A stretch of 64,000 nt of DNA from Cerasibacillus quisquiliarum (GCF_014202495.1 NZ_JACHHA010000001.1:62001-126000), one strand, 5' to 3'. Positions 7,612 through 18,022 are shown, numbered from the stretch's first letter. Translations and numbers: made by a program. The notes: generated by a model from the sequence alone, not told the origin.

Positions 7612-8399
7612 TAAGATTTTCACCAAAGCCTACTATTATTTTTATTCTATTATTTTTTTTATTTATACCTCTTACGACCACTTTTGCTGAAAATAAAGGT
7701 TTTATTGAGGAGAAACAGAAAATTTATGATGATGCGGACCTTTTGTCAACAGAAGAAATTGCGAAACTTGAATCTATAGCAAATAAATATGGAAAAAAAC
7801 GTGATACAAATTTAATTATTTTAACGACGAATGATACAGATGGCAAAGGTTTTAAGAAGTATACACAAGACTTCTATGATGAGCATCTCGATGGTCCAAA
7901 TGCAGCAATTTTAACGATTGATATGGGAGATCGTGAAGTTTATATTGTAGGATTTTATAAAGGGGAAGATTATTTAGATTTTGATCGTATCGATTTGATT
8001 CTCGATAAAGTTACTCCTAAATTAGCCGACGGTGACTATTATGGAGCGATGGATTCTTTTTTGAGTTTGTCATATAAATATCTAAATATTAAACCAGGCA
8101 TAAATCCTGATTTTATTCTTTTTAAGTTTGAAGCTCAAATCATTATTTCCTTAGTCCTTGCTGGAGTCATAGTCGGTCTTATGCTCTATCATTCAGGTGG
8201 AAAAGTAACAACGACTGAACGAACATATATGGATGGACATCGTTCCCGTATTTTAAATAAAAGAGATGTTTACTTAAGAAAGACAGTAACAAGACGTCGT
8301 AAACCTAATAATAATAGTGGAGGTAATAGCTCTACTAGAGGTGGAGGCGGTGTGACGAGTGGTGGTCACTCACATAGTGGTGGATCTCGTAGTTTCTAA
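7608..8399 (+). CDS. ydjH: YdjH-like TPM-domain membrane protein
   Basis: 263 residues from the ATG overlapping the ydjG stop. A signal peptide (FILLFFLFIPLTTTFA-EN) is followed by an extracytoplasmic TPM domain (about 35-165), a membrane helix near 185-205 and a basic, then glycine/serine/histidine-rich tail ending GGHSHSGGSRSF. This matches B. subtilis YdjH, which pairs with YdjG in PspA membrane recruitment. Another start is open 21 bases upstream, but it has no ribosome site and would lack the clean signal peptide. Confidence 0.85.
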   Translation: MIRFSPKPTIIFILLFFLFIPLTTTFAENKGFIEEKQKIYDDADLLSTEEIAKLESIANKYGKKRDTNLIILTTNDTDGKGFKKYTQDFYDEHLDGPNAAILTIDMGDREVYIVGFYKGEDYLDFDRIDLILDKVTPKLADGDYYGAMDSFLSLSYKYLNIKPGINPDFILFKFEAQIIISLVLAGVIVGLMLYHSGGKVTTTERTYMDGHRSRILNKRDVYLRKTVTRRRKPNNNSGGNSSTRGGGGVTSGGHSHSGGSRSF

Positions 8400-8425
8400 T
8401 AGCATCATTTGAAAGGACTGATTTA

Positions 8426-9400
8426 ATGGTATTTTTTAGAAATCAATTTTCTGATGTGATTGAGTGGGAAGAATTCCGTGATGATATGATTTTTTGGAAA
8501 TGGGGAAATAAGGAAATTAAAAAAGGGAGTAAATTGATTATTCGCTCAGGACAGGATGCGATATTTTATAACCATGGTCGTATTGAAGGCGTATTTGAAG
8601 ATGAAGGCGAATATAATATTGATTCGGAAATCATCCCATTTCTTTCGACGTTAAAAGGATTTAAATATGGTTTTAATTCTGGAATGCGGGTCGAAGTATT
8701 ATTTGTTAATACGAAAGAATTTACTGTAAAATGGGGTACACGTAACGCGATTAATATTCCAACACCACAGCTACCTGGTGGGTTGCCAATTCGTGCTAAT
8801 GGAACGTTTCAGTTTAAGGTCAATGATTATTTGTCACTGATCGATAAAGTAGCAGGGGTGAAAGATCAGTATCTTGTTGAAGATGTAAAGATACGAATAA
8901 CGTCTATCTTGGATCAGCTTTTGATGAAGTGGATTACTAGAGAAGGTAAAGACATGTTTAATTTACAAGCGAATAGTTTCGAGATTGCTAGAGGAATCCA
9001 AGAAGATCTCGATATGCAAATTATTGACTTAGGTATGACCATTACTGGCTTCCAAATTATGAGCTTTAATTATCCAAAAGAAATTCAAGACAGAATAACG
9101 AAGACTGCTTCTCACGGTATGATTGGTGATCTTGGTCGCTATCAACAGGTTGAAATGACAGATGGCATGGCTTCTGGAAAAATAAAAGGTGGAGGCACTG
9201 CATCAGATATGGCTGGTATGATGGTTGGAATGAATATTGCGAATGAAATGATGAAAAATGTGAACAAAGCTGGTCAATCGCAGCAACAAGCAAGCACCTC
9301 TGCTTCCTCTTCAGGTAAAAAGCCTAATTTTTGTCCAAATTGTGGTGAAAAGAATAGCGGCGCTAATTTTTGTCCAAATTGTGGTCAAAAACTTAGTTAA
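8426..9400 (+). CDS. ydjI: YdjI-like SPFH/band-7 protein with C-terminal zinc ribbon
   Basis: 324 residues. The first 215 form a virion-core-like SPFH/band-7 domain. A glycine/methionine-rich linker follows, and the last 25 residues hold two CPNCG knuckles (FCPNCGEKNSGANFCPNCGQ). B. subtilis YdjI has the same size and operon position and recruits PspA to the membrane. The ATG is 8 bases after AAAGGACTG. It closes the operon and is followed by a strong terminator. Confidence 0.86.
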   Translation: MVFFRNQFSDVIEWEEFRDDMIFWKWGNKEIKKGSKLIIRSGQDAIFYNHGRIEGVFEDEGEYNIDSEIIPFLSTLKGFKYGFNSGMRVEVLFVNTKEFTVKWGTRNAINIPTPQLPGGLPIRANGTFQFKVNDYLSLIDKVAGVKDQYLVEDVKIRITSILDQLLMKWITREGKDMFNLQANSFEIARGIQEDLDMQIIDLGMTITGFQIMSFNYPKEIQDRITKTASHGMIGDLGRYQQVEMTDGMASGKIKGGGTASDMAGMMVGMNIANEMMKNVNKAGQSQQQASTSASSSGKKPNFCPNCGEKNSGANFCPNCGQKLS

Positions 9401-9403
9401 ATA

Positions 9404-9442
9404 AAAAAGCAGTGTTCACACAAAATGTGAGCACTGCTTTTG
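9404..9442 (+). terminator. Terminator of the pspA-ydjGHI operon
   Basis: AAAAAGCAGTG.TCACA and TGTGA.CACTGCTTTT pair around CAAAA with a T-run at the end. It can also serve the convergent glutaredoxin gene. Confidence 0.85.
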
Positions 9443-9476
9443 TATATGGCGAACGTTTTTATGGTAGTAGGATAAT

Positions 9477-9707
9477 TTAGCGTAACGCAGCCATAATACT
9501 ATTTGGATCGTAACCAACAACCCATTGACCATTAATTTCTGTTTGAGGTACTCCCATTTGACCTGTTTTTTGCATTAATTCCATCATCATTTCTGGAGAT
9601 TCTTCAACATTCACTTCTTTGTAAGGAATGTTTTTCCCATCTAGGAAATTTTTAATCATTGTACAATATGGGCATGTGTTTGTTGTATAAACAGTCACAT
9701 TATTCAT
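9477..9707 (-). CDS. Glutaredoxin-family protein
   Basis: 76 residues with the thioredoxin fold and a CPYC redox motif at Cys12-Cys15 (TTNTCPYCTMIKNFL), the cis-proline segment GVPQTEIN and the C-terminal VGYDP. Such small monothiol/dithiol carriers reduce disulfides, for example in ribonucleotide reductase (NrdH-like) or stress proteins. GGAGGAATTTAAA precedes the ATG. It is monocistronic on the minus strand and converges with the Psp operon. Confidence 0.88.
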   Translation of the reverse strand: MNNVTVYTTNTCPYCTMIKNFLDGKNIPYKEVNVEESPEMMMELMQKTGQMGVPQTEINGQWVVGYDPNSIMAALR

Positions 9708-9944
9708 TTTAAATTCCTCCTTAAATCATATAACGGTATTTAGAAATTGTTGTTTATTTTTACTAAAGCACAGCTCTATATACCCCTACATGTATAATAA
9801 AACGATACATAATAAATGTCAATGAAAGAGCCTGTTAATTAATGTTAGTTGTTTGTATTTAGAGATATGATTATACAATGGAAAATAGTAGAAAGTTATC
9901 TATATATGTTAGGATTAAATAAAAGGGTTGAAGGGGAGAAAGTA

Positions 9945-11441
9945 ATGGAGAAAGTTTATTTATCATGGGATGCTACAGAGATGGCATCACGTATTCGTCA
10001 TAAAGAAGTATCTGCTAAAGAAGTAGTAGAATTAAGTTTTAAACAACTGACAAAAGTAAATCCTGAGTTAAATGCAGTTGTTCATGATCGAAAAGAAAGT
10101 GTTTTACAAGAAGCGGAAAAACATCAACCAGATCAAAACGAGCTTTTTAGTGGTGTTCCAATTTTGATGAAGGATATTTCACAAGCTGTGAAAGGGGAGC
10201 GTTTAACATCTGGTTCAAAATTATTTGATTCTCATATAGCTAAAGAGGATTCAAACTTTGTTAAACGAATTCGGCAGGCAGGCTTTTTAATTACTGGACA
10301 TACGAACACACCAGAATTTGGTTTAAAAAATATTACAGAACCTGAATTGTTTGGTCCGACTAGAAATCCGTGGAACATTGATCATTCACCAGGTGGCTCA
10401 AGCGGTGGTGCTGCTGCAGCAATTGCTTCAGGTATTGTTCCTATTGCAGGAGCAAGTGATGGTGGCGGTTCAATTCGTATTCCGGCATCTTTTTCAGGTT
10501 TATTTGGATTAAAGCCTACACGTGGACGTACACCTGTAGGACCAGGTGCAGGAAGACAGTGGCATGGAGCCTCGATTGATTTTGTTCTTAGCCGAACGGT
10601 TCGCGATAGTGCGGCAATGCTAGACGTATTACAAACGATACAACCAGAAGCGGCTTTTCAGACCCCACTATTTTCGGGAAATTATCGTGATGAAATCGTA
10701 AAACCGATTAAACGACAGCTCCGTATAGGTTTCACAACGACATCCCCTGTTGACACACCGGTATCAGAAGATGCTAAGAAAGCAGTTCATAAAACAGTAA
10801 AATGGCTAGAAGGCCAAGGTCACTATGTTGAAGAAGTAGATAGTCCGGTCGATGGCATTTTACTCATGAAAAATTATTATTTAATGAATAGTGGTGAGAT
10901 ATCGTCTCTTGTTTATCAATTGGAAGAAACGATCGGTCGGAAAATTACGGCAGATGATGTAGAAATTGAGACATGGTTACTAAATGAAGCTGGAAAAACG
11001 GTATCTGCAGCAGAATTTTCTAGGAGCTTAGCCGCATGGGATGTAGCAGCAGCAGACATGGCTCAACTTCATGAAACATATGACTTATATATCACGCCTG
11101 CTACTGCACATGTTGCACCGAAAATTGGAGAATTAACACATTCTAAAGAATCACAGGAAAATTTACGTGAAAGAATAAAAGAAGCTGACGCAAAAGGTAA
11201 GCAAGAAGTGATCTGGGATATGTTTCTACCAAGTTTAACATATACACCGTTTACGCAACTTGCTAACTTAACGGGTCAACCTGCAATGAGTCTACCGGTA
11301 CATTTAACAGATAAAGGTCTACCGATAGGTGCCCAAGTGATAGCAAATAAAGGTCAAGAACATGTTCTATTACAATTAGCTTACCAGATTGAGCAATCTA
11401 GTATTTGGCAAGGGATGAAAGGCAATCCTTATTTTAAATAA
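9945..11441 (+). CDS. Amidase-signature hydrolase (NylA/GatA-like)
   Basis: 498 residues with the Ser-cisSer-Lys triad: Lys76 (ILMKDISQ), the serine pair 152/153 in PGGSSGG, and nucleophile Ser176 ([10 protein letters not shown]). The sequence is closest to stand-alone amidases of the 6-aminohexanoate-cyclic-dimer hydrolase type, not to the tRNA amidotransferase subunit GatA, and no gatB/gatC is adjacent. It probably hydrolyses an amide and releases ammonia; the substrate is unknown. ATG 9945 is chosen for AAGGGGAG 10 bases upstream. An in-frame ATG 32 codons earlier has no such site and would add an unconserved leader. It is monocistronic with its own terminator. Confidence 0.82.
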   Translation: MEKVYLSWDATEMASRIRHKEVSAKEVVELSFKQLTKVNPELNAVVHDRKESVLQEAEKHQPDQNELFSGVPILMKDISQAVKGERLTSGSKLFDSHIAKEDSNFVKRIRQAGFLITGHTNTPEFGLKNITEPELFGPTRNPWNIDHSPGGSSGGAAAAIASGIVPIAGASDGGGSIRIPASFSGLFGLKPTRGRTPVGPGAGRQWHGASIDFVLSRTVRDSAAMLDVLQTIQPEAAFQTPLFSGNYRDEIVKPIKRQLRIGFTTTSPVDTPVSEDAKKAVHKTVKWLEGQGHYVEEVDSPVDGILLMKNYYLMNSGEISSLVYQLEETIGRKITADDVEIETWLLNEAGKTVSAAEFSRSLAAWDVAAADMAQLHETYDLYITPATAHVAPKIGELTHSKESQENLRERIKEADAKGKQEVIWDMFLPSLTYTPFTQLANLTGQPAMSLPVHLTDKGLPIGAQVIANKGQEHVLLQLAYQIEQSSIWQGMKGNPYFK

Positions 11442-11446
11442 GTTTT

Positions 11447-11482
11447 AGCGAGGGAAAACTCAGTTAATCCCTCGCTTATTTT
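11447..11482 (+). terminator. Terminator after the amidase gene
   Basis: AGCGAGGGA and TCCCTCGCT form a nine-pair stem with a 12-base loop, followed by TATTTTT. Confidence 0.82.
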
Positions 11483-11510
11483 TATAAGATTCGCTTGTGC
11501 CTAGATTTCA

Positions 11511-11610
11511 TAGTGTTTATTCCACGCGAAAGTCCATTATTGAGTCTCCAACGTTAAGTCTCGCTATGATGTTTTGCTCTAATGAGTCGTATTGAAAGTT
11601 CCATTATAAG
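11511..11610. repeat. Diverged copy of the 52-bp intergenic repeat family
   Basis: The segment carries TCTCGCTATGATGTTTTGCTCTAATGAG and neighbouring GCGAAAGTCCATTATTGAGTC, which resemble TCTCGCTATGGTTTTTACTAACGAGAG and CGAGAGTGCGCATTGAGCCC in the tandem array at 31340-31467. The units are degenerate and about 54 bases long. Confidence 0.45.
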
Positions 11611-11736
11611 AATTGGGAGTCATACGTATAGTAATCTACCTTCCAGTAAATACTAGATGATAACTCTCTTTAACTAGTAGGTACTTTTTAGTATAGTTAA
11701 GAGAAGAAGTATGAATAAGAAGGAGATGATTCGGAT

Positions 11737-12699
11737 ATGACAAAAACGATAACATTGAATCAGAAAATTTCCCATGTCATTGATAATATTAACAAGGTCA
11801 TGATAGGTAAAGAAGATGTTATTATTCTAAGTTTAACTGCATTATTAGCTGAAGGACATGTTTTAATAGAAGATGTACCAGGTGTAGGAAAAACGATGCT
11901 CGTTCGTTCAATAGCAAAATCGCTTGATTGTGATTTTACACGCATTCAATTTACACCTGATCTTCTTCCATCGGATGTAACAGGTGTTTCAATCTATAAC
12001 CCTAAAGAAATGACATTTGAATTTCGAAAGGGTCCTATTTTTGGCCATGTTGTTTTGGCAGATGAGATTAATCGGACGTCACCAAAAACCCAATCCGCTC
12101 TATTAGAAGGAATGGAAGAGAAAAGTATTACCGCAGATGGAAAAACAACCGCACTTAAACGCCCATTCTTCGTTATGGCAACTCAGAATCCGATTGAATA
12201 TGAAGGGACATATCCACTTCCAGAGGCGCAATTAGACCGATTTTTACTAAAAATTAATATGGGTTATCCAACTATGGAAGAAGAGTTAGAAATGTTGACA
12301 CGCACATCACAAAATCACCCGATTGATGCGTTAGACTCTGTGATGTCAAGAGATGAGTTACTTCGTGTACAAGAAGAAGTAAAGGAAGTTTATATCGATG
12401 ACACAGTGCAACAATATATTGTCAATTTAGTGAGAGGATCCCGAACACATCCAAGTATATACCTTGGTGTTAGTCCAAGAGGTTCAATTGCTTTAATGAA
12501 GGCAGCTAAGGCTTATGCTTATATTAAAGGTCGTGATTTTGTTTTGCCTGATGATGTGAAGTATTTAGCTCCTTATGTTATAGCACATCGCATTATTTTA
12601 CATTCAGAGGCAATTTATGAAGGATTGACTCAGCATCAAGTCATTGAAGGATTAATACGAGATACGTATATACCGATACGAAAGGAACTTAGATCATGA
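11737..12699 (+). CDS. yeaC: MoxR-family AAA+ ATPase (YeaC)
   Basis: 320 residues with Walker A DVPGVGKT (about 46-53), Walker B VVLADEINRTSP (about 105-116) and the MoxR motifs ATQNPIEYEGTYPLPEAQLDRF. MoxR ATPases act as chaperone-like remodelling enzymes for partner proteins with VWA/DUF58 domains. AAGGAGATG precedes the start. The stop overlaps the next gene by four bases, and the trio yeaC-yeaD-yebA followed by guaA matches B. subtilis order. Its exact client is unknown. Confidence 0.9.
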   Translation: MTKTITLNQKISHVIDNINKVMIGKEDVIILSLTALLAEGHVLIEDVPGVGKTMLVRSIAKSLDCDFTRIQFTPDLLPSDVTGVSIYNPKEMTFEFRKGPIFGHVVLADEINRTSPKTQSALLEGMEEKSITADGKTTALKRPFFVMATQNPIEYEGTYPLPEAQLDRFLLKINMGYPTMEEELEMLTRTSQNHPIDALDSVMSRDELLRVQEEVKEVYIDDTVQQYIVNLVRGSRTHPSIYLGVSPRGSIALMKAAKAYAYIKGRDFVLPDDVKYLAPYVIAHRIILHSEAIYEGLTQHQVIEGLIRDTYIPIRKELRS

Positions 12700-13952
12700 A
12701 ATCATGGCGCTTCCTTGGTCCATTATTTGTTATGGCAATATGTACCGCACTCTTTTCGTTCGCTATGTTCCAAGGGGGATTTATGAGTTGGTTTTTGTTC
12801 TTTAGTTTTCTACCACTCGTTATATATCAAATGGGCCTTACTTTCTATCCGCTTAGGAATTTAGATGTGTCAAGAACCTTGTCTCAATCTATTTGTCATG
12901 CAGGACAAAGTATCACCTTTGATATTATAGTAGAGCGCAAAGCACCATTTCCCCTTTTTTATTGTATTGTGGAAGAAGTATTACCTGATTCATTACAACG
13001 AAGCGATACGGGGATTAATAAATACGCACATATGAATCATCCGGTAAGTTATGAAGCGAAACGATACAAAAAACAAATATTATTTCCTTTCTTTCGCCGA
13101 AAGATAAAAGCATCGTATACGTTAAGCCAACTTCCCCGAGGAGAACATCAACTAGATCAAATTCGTATTCGTACAGGAGATATATTTGGTTTTATAAAAA
13201 AAGAACACCTTTTTAATGTGAATGATACATTAATTGTTTTTCCAAATAAACGGCGTATCCGCTTTAAATATACATTACACAGTTTAGAACAAGGTGAAGC
13301 GATTGTTCAGAGTAATGATTTTCGTCAAACAAATATGGTCGCAGGTGTACGAGAATATTTACCAGGTGATAAATTTTCTTGGATTGATTGGAAGCAATCA
13401 GCTAAAAGACAAGATGTTATGACAAAGGAATTTGAACACGAGAAAAGTATGGAAGCTTTTTTTATATTGAATGCCGTCTCTTCTTGTCAGTGGCTTGCAT
13501 TTGAAGGAATGATAGAAGTCATGTATAGCATGATGGATGTAATTCAAAAGACAACGGATTCGAAAATCGGTCTTCTTTCTATTGGGAAGGAAATGTCTTA
13601 CTTTCCGTCTCATTTTGATGTTGGTTCAAGAGAAAAAATAATGAGACATTTAGCTACTCTTAAACCATCTAATGAAGACATGTTTACCGATCGGTTACAA
13701 AGACAAACAACCGTATTATCAACTCATTCTTTAATATTTGTGTTTTCATGTTCAATCGACATCAGGTTTATTGAATCGATGAAAAAATTACATTCGAAGC
13801 ATAAAAAACGACTTCATATTTTTCTTTTACTGTCTAAAAATCAATCAATTGAATTACAAGATACCATCAATATGTTAGTAGAACATCAAATTGGTTTGAC
13901 AGTACTCACTGAAGTTCAACTTATGAAGGATCCGTTGGAGGTGAGGGTATGA
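12696..13952 (+). CDS. yeaD: DUF58 membrane protein (YeaD)
   Basis: 418 residues: two N-terminal membrane helices (about 8-25 and 30-50), a beta-rich extracytoplasmic-like region, then the DUF58 core with REYLPGDKFSWIDWKQSAKRQD followed by a VWA-like fold. DUF58 proteins are encoded with MoxR ATPases. Four-base overlaps (ATGA) on both sides bind it tightly to yeaC and the transglutaminase gene. A role in cell envelope or protease-like control is inferred from the partners only. Confidence 0.85.
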   Translation: MKSWRFLGPLFVMAICTALFSFAMFQGGFMSWFLFFSFLPLVIYQMGLTFYPLRNLDVSRTLSQSICHAGQSITFDIIVERKAPFPLFYCIVEEVLPDSLQRSDTGINKYAHMNHPVSYEAKRYKKQILFPFFRRKIKASYTLSQLPRGEHQLDQIRIRTGDIFGFIKKEHLFNVNDTLIVFPNKRRIRFKYTLHSLEQGEAIVQSNDFRQTNMVAGVREYLPGDKFSWIDWKQSAKRQDVMTKEFEHEKSMEAFFILNAVSSCQWLAFEGMIEVMYSMMDVIQKTTDSKIGLLSIGKEMSYFPSHFDVGSREKIMRHLATLKPSNEDMFTDRLQRQTTVLSTHSLIFVFSCSIDIRFIESMKKLHSKHKKRLHIFLLLSKNQSIELQDTINMLVEHQIGLTVLTEVQLMKDPLEVRV

Positions 13953-16141
13953 CAAAGCAAGTGAATCAACCTATCGTACCAAGATGGTATTCAGCAGTAT
14001 TATATTTCCTTGGATTCCTTTTGTTTCTTGAGTGGTTATACCCCTTACAACAGGTAACAGATACACAAGATATGCACGTATTTTTAATTTATGCAGTGTT
14101 CTGCTTTTTGATAACGTTTGTTCAGATAAACGGATTCCTTAAGTTTCTATTAAAAAGTGCTGGGATATTATTCGCTCTTCATTATGTATTTTTCGATGAT
14201 TCCATATTTCATTTTGTTTGGATTGGAGAGATCATTGAAGATGCACTTCAGCATATGAGTTTCATTTATCAGCGACAGTGGGCGATGTTTTCGCCGCTGT
14301 TTAGAAGCTTGTTATTTCTTGTCCTGATTTGGCTCATGAGCTATTTGGTTCATTATTGGTTCGTATACGCTAAGAAAATGCTTGTGTTTATTTTATTAAC
14401 CTTTAGCTATATTGCTGTATTGGATACATTCATGACATATGATGCACAATGGGCGATTGTCCGTGTCTTCATTTTCTCATTTACTGCGTTAGGAATGGGG
14501 CATTTGATAAAAGAAATGGAACGAGAAGGATTTCGGCTATCCCTTCCTGTAAAAAAACAATTTAAGTGGTTGATACCGATTATCACAGTTGTTATGTTTT
14601 CCACGTTGTTGGGCTATGCTGCACCAAAGTGGGAGGCAAAGTGGGAGGACCCAGTTCCATACCTTAAAGATGTAGCTGGTATAAATGATCATTCGATTAA
14701 AAAAGTAGGCTACGGAGATGATGATTCGCGTTTAGGTGGAGATTTTGTTGAAGATGATACACCTGTATTTAAAGCGACGGTACAGGATAAACAGTATTGG
14801 CGAGTGGAAACAAAAGATGTGTATACAGGAAAAGGTTGGATAAAGTCATCATCTTTAACATCAATAATGGAAGATGTCGTACCGTTTTCAACATTTAATC
14901 CTGAAATAGAGTCCGAACGTATGGAAGGAGTCGTTGCATTCGAGCCCGGAATGGAGTTTAAAAAACTTGTGTATCCATACGATCTTATCGATGTTAAAAG
15001 AGAAGATGGCGATCATGTTTATTTCGTTGATGAAGCGGAAGCGATTCGTATTGAAGAGGGTGAAATCGATAAATATGAGTTAACTTATCTTCAACCATCC
15101 TATCCACTAGATGACTTAAAGCAGTCCAATAAACCTGATCTTCATTCAGAAGATTATAATTTAGAGCAGTTTATCCAATTACCGGAAGAGTTGCCGTCAA
15201 GAATTCGAGAGTTAGCATTAGAAATTACGGAACCTTATGATACGTATTATGATCAAGTCAAAGCGATTGAACAATACTTTAACCAAAATGGTTTTGTTTA
15301 CCAGACTAGTCATATACCTGTCCCTGGAGAAGATGAAGATTATGTTGATCAGTTTTTATTCGATACGAAAGCGGGCTATTGTGATAATTATTCAACGTCT
15401 ATGGTTGTTATGCTTCGTACTTTAGATATTCCAGCTCGTTGGGTGAAAGGCTTTACTGGAGGAGAAGAAATCGATACTGTAACAAAAGATGGCAAAACAT
15501 ATCGTGTTTTTGAAGTGACGAATATGAATGCCCACTCTTGGGTCGAGGTTTTTTTCCCTAATATAGGTTGGGTTCCATTTGAACCGACACAAGGCTTTTC
15601 TAACTTAGCTAACTTTCATACAGAAACAGAAGCAGTCGATGAAGATATTTTGGAAGCTGAATCAGAGCAACCAGAATTAAATGATGAGTCTGACGAACAA
15701 AATGATCTAGAAGAACAACTAGAAGATACTTCAATGCCGGCTGAGAGTAATCAGAAAACCAAGACGAAATGGCCGATGCGAATCATCTTAGGGACTCTAA
15801 TTACTATAGCTATTGTTGGTGGCATTATCATTTATCGCAAACGGTTATATCTGGAAACTTTGTGGATTGAGAAACGATGGGAAAGAAATCAAGATACACA
15901 AGCATTTCAAGACCTTTATCATCAGCTTCTTAAAGTTTTAGAGCTAAATGATCAAGATAAAGCTTCACACGACACATTACGAGAATATGCTAGACAAGTG
16001 GATATGCGCTATGACACAGACGCCATGGGTAAATTAACTGTTATGTATGAACATGTTCTTTATAGAGGAAACAATAATATTGATGAGACTGAAGAAGTTA
16101 CACAATTATGGAAAGATTTAATTAAACGAATAATGGGTTGA
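13949..16141 (+). CDS. yebA: Transglutaminase-like membrane protein (YebA/TgpA type)
   Basis: 730 residues. About six membrane helices occupy residues 10-215 (TgpA N-terminal domain). The extracytoplasmic transglutaminase core follows, with Cys about 477 (AGYCDNYSTSM), His about 528 (MNAHSWVEVFF) and Asp/Glu partners in PNIGWVPFEPTQGF. An acidic linker (about 560-600), one more helix (about 608-628) and a cytosolic C-terminal DUF4129-like domain complete it. It is the last gene of the MoxR-DUF58-transglutaminase unit found widely in bacteria. The reaction on its natural substrate is not established. Confidence 0.85.
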   Translation: MTKQVNQPIVPRWYSAVLYFLGFLLFLEWLYPLQQVTDTQDMHVFLIYAVFCFLITFVQINGFLKFLLKSAGILFALHYVFFDDSIFHFVWIGEIIEDALQHMSFIYQRQWAMFSPLFRSLLFLVLIWLMSYLVHYWFVYAKKMLVFILLTFSYIAVLDTFMTYDAQWAIVRVFIFSFTALGMGHLIKEMEREGFRLSLPVKKQFKWLIPIITVVMFSTLLGYAAPKWEAKWEDPVPYLKDVAGINDHSIKKVGYGDDDSRLGGDFVEDDTPVFKATVQDKQYWRVETKDVYTGKGWIKSSSLTSIMEDVVPFSTFNPEIESERMEGVVAFEPGMEFKKLVYPYDLIDVKREDGDHVYFVDEAEAIRIEEGEIDKYELTYLQPSYPLDDLKQSNKPDLHSEDYNLEQFIQLPEELPSRIRELALEITEPYDTYYDQVKAIEQYFNQNGFVYQTSHIPVPGEDEDYVDQFLFDTKAGYCDNYSTSMVVMLRTLDIPARWVKGFTGGEEIDTVTKDGKTYRVFEVTNMNAHSWVEVFFPNIGWVPFEPTQGFSNLANFHTETEAVDEDILEAESEQPELNDESDEQNDLEEQLEDTSMPAESNQKTKTKWPMRIILGTLITIAIVGGIIIYRKRLYLETLWIEKRWERNQDTQAFQDLYHQLLKVLELNDQDKASHDTLREYARQVDMRYDTDAMGKLTVMYEHVLYRGNNNIDETEEVTQLWKDLIKRIMG

Positions 16142-16255
16142 CCAAGCTTTTTACAGTTAGTAAAATATAAGAATAAATAATATATCCCGTCATGGATATA
16201 CTTGTTAAGGTAACAGTGTAAAATCTAAATGCGTTATCCATGTTGGTTATATCGT

Positions 16256-16322
16256 AACCTGAATTTTGGCTTTTGTTGTGATTCATTAGGAATCAAATAC
16301 AAGAACAACATTCAGGTTTTTA
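16256..16322 (+). terminator. Long hairpin upstream of guaA
   Basis: AACCTGAAT (16256-16264) pairs with ATTCAGGTT (16310-16318), with further pairing inside (GATTC/GAATC), followed by TTT. It ends the yebA operon or acts as a leader hairpin for guaA. I could not find a purine riboswitch core here. Confidence 0.55.
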
Positions 16323-16346
16323 AAATGATAAGATAGGAGAGAAACG

Positions 16347-17879
16347 ATGCGTAACCGTGATATGATTTTAGTAATAGATTTCGGTAGTCAATTTAGCCAA
16401 GTGATTACAAGACGAGTAAGAGAATTAGGTGTCTATAGTGAGATGTACTCTTACCGTTTATCACTTGATAAAATTAAGGAATTAAATCCAAAAGGGATTA
16501 TTTTATCAAGTGGTCCGCATAGTGTACTTGATGAAAAGGCGATACAGCCAGCTGAAGGTGTTTTTGATTTAGGGATACCTATTTTAGGTATTGGCTACGG
16601 CATGCAATTAATTACTTCTCATTTTGGTGGACAAGTTGACCGTATCAGTAAAGTAGCACAGGGAAAAGCCGTCATGACTGTAACTGATGCGAGTGACCTT
16701 TTAAAAAACACAAGTGACACGCAAACCGTTTGGCTAGATCATGGTGATCAAGTGACAGAGATACCAGCAGGATTTAACGTACAAGCAACAAGTGAAAACG
16801 TTGTTATGGCAATGAGTCATTCTGATAAAAAGATGTATGGTGTTCAGTTTCATCCAGAAGTAAAACACACGACACACGGAACAGATATATTGAAAAACTT
16901 TTTATATCATATTTGTGAGTGTCGTAAAGAGTGGACAATGAAGAATTACATAGACATTCAAGTGAAAAAGATACGTGAACAGGTTGGTGATCGAAATGTG
17001 CTATGCGCATTAAGTGGTGGTGTTGATTCTTCAGTAGCCGCCGTTCTTATCCATAAGGCGATTGGCGATCAATTGACATGTATCTTCGTTGATCACGGAT
17101 TACTTAGAAAGAATGAAGCGAAAGAAGTGATGGAAGTCTTTACAGAAGAATTCCATATGAATGTGATTCAAATTGATGCGAAAGAACGTTTTCTCTCTAA
17201 ATTAGAAGGCGTTACAGATCCTGAAACGAAACGTAAAATTATTGGTAATGAATTTATTTATGTTTTTGATGATGAAGCAGCGAAATTGAAAGATATGGAT
17301 TTTCTCGCCCAAGGAACACTTTATACCGATATTATTGAAAGTGGAACAGAAACAGCTGAGACTATTAAATCACATCATAATGTTGGTGGTTTACCTGAAG
17401 ATATGGAGTTCGAATTAATCGAACCGTTAAATACATTATTTAAAGATGAAGTTCGTGAACTTGGTACACAACTAGGTATTCCAGATCATATCGTTTGGCG
17501 CCAACCATTTCCGGGTCCTGGTTTAGCCATTCGTGTACTCGGAGAAGTCACAGAGGAAAAATTAGAAATCGTACGTGAATCAGACGCTATTTTACGTGAA
17601 GAAATCCGAAAAGCCGGTTTAGAACGCGAAATTTGGCAATACTTTACAGTACTTCCGAATATTCGCAGTGTTGGCGTAAGTGGTGACAAGCGAACGTATG
17701 ACCATACAATTGGCATTCGTGCGGTTCATTCAGTTGATGGCATGACATCTGAGTGGGCGAGAATTCCGTGGGATGTATTAGAAAAAATTTCAACACGTAT
17801 TGTTCATGAAGTCGATCATGTTAATCGCGTCGTCTATGATATAACGAGCAAGCCACCTGCGACGATCGAGTGGGAATAA
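16347..17879 (+). CDS. guaA: GMP synthase with the glutaminase nucleophile Cys replaced by Gly
   Basis: 510 residues, full length for GuaA, which converts XMP to GMP with ATP and an amide nitrogen. Residues 5-190 are the class I glutaminase domain. The nucleophile elbow, normally GICYGMQ, reads GIGYGMQ here, so Gly83 (codon GGC at 16593-16595) replaces the catalytic Cys (Cys86 in E. coli). The oxyanion motif LSGGPNSV is changed to LSSGPHSV. His169 and Glu171 (QFHPEV) remain. The ATP pyrophosphatase domain is intact (SGGVDSS, 223-229), as is the C-terminal dimerisation domain. The enzyme should therefore make GMP only from free ammonia. There is no frameshift or stop and selection clearly continues. 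The position after yebA matches B. subtilis. Confidence 0.93.
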   Translation: MRNRDMILVIDFGSQFSQVITRRVRELGVYSEMYSYRLSLDKIKELNPKGIILSSGPHSVLDEKAIQPAEGVFDLGIPILGIGYGMQLITSHFGGQVDRISKVAQGKAVMTVTDASDLLKNTSDTQTVWLDHGDQVTEIPAGFNVQATSENVVMAMSHSDKKMYGVQFHPEVKHTTHGTDILKNFLYHICECRKEWTMKNYIDIQVKKIREQVGDRNVLCALSGGVDSSVAAVLIHKAIGDQLTCIFVDHGLLRKNEAKEVMEVFTEEFHMNVIQIDAKERFLSKLEGVTDPETKRKIIGNEFIYVFDDEAAKLKDMDFLAQGTLYTDIIESGTETAETIKSHHNVGGLPEDMEFELIEPLNTLFKDEVRELGTQLGIPDHIVWRQPFPGPGLAIRVLGEVTEEKLEIVRESDAILREEIRKAGLEREIWQYFTVLPNIRSVGVSGDKRTYDHTIGIRAVHSVDGMTSEWARIPWDVLEKISTRIVHEVDHVNRVVYDITSKPPATIEWE

Positions 17880-17922
17880 TGGGTATAGTTGATTTGGTTG
17901 GTTTATGTTGATTTGACAGGGT

Positions 17923-17960
17923 TTTAGAATATTGTATAACGTTTAGAATATTGTATAACG
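17923..17960. repeat. Perfect tandem duplication of 19 bases
   Basis: TTTAGAATATTGTATAACG occurs twice without a gap (17923-17941 and 17942-17960) shortly after guaA, at the left edge of the accessory island. Confidence 0.85.
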
Positions 17961-18022
17961 CTTAAAATGATCTATTTAGATATAGTTCCCCACCAAAAAT
18001 GAAATTTGTAATAGTTGTTCTA

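Noticed and set aside
9945-11441. GatA subunit of the tRNA amidotransferase
   Set aside because: No gatB/gatC next to it, and the sequence is nearer to stand-alone NylA-type amidases.
16142-16346. Purine riboswitch or PurR site in front of guaA
   Set aside because: Neither the conserved TACC/GACTA junction pieces nor a CGAAC-N24-GTTCG pair could be found; only a hairpin is present.
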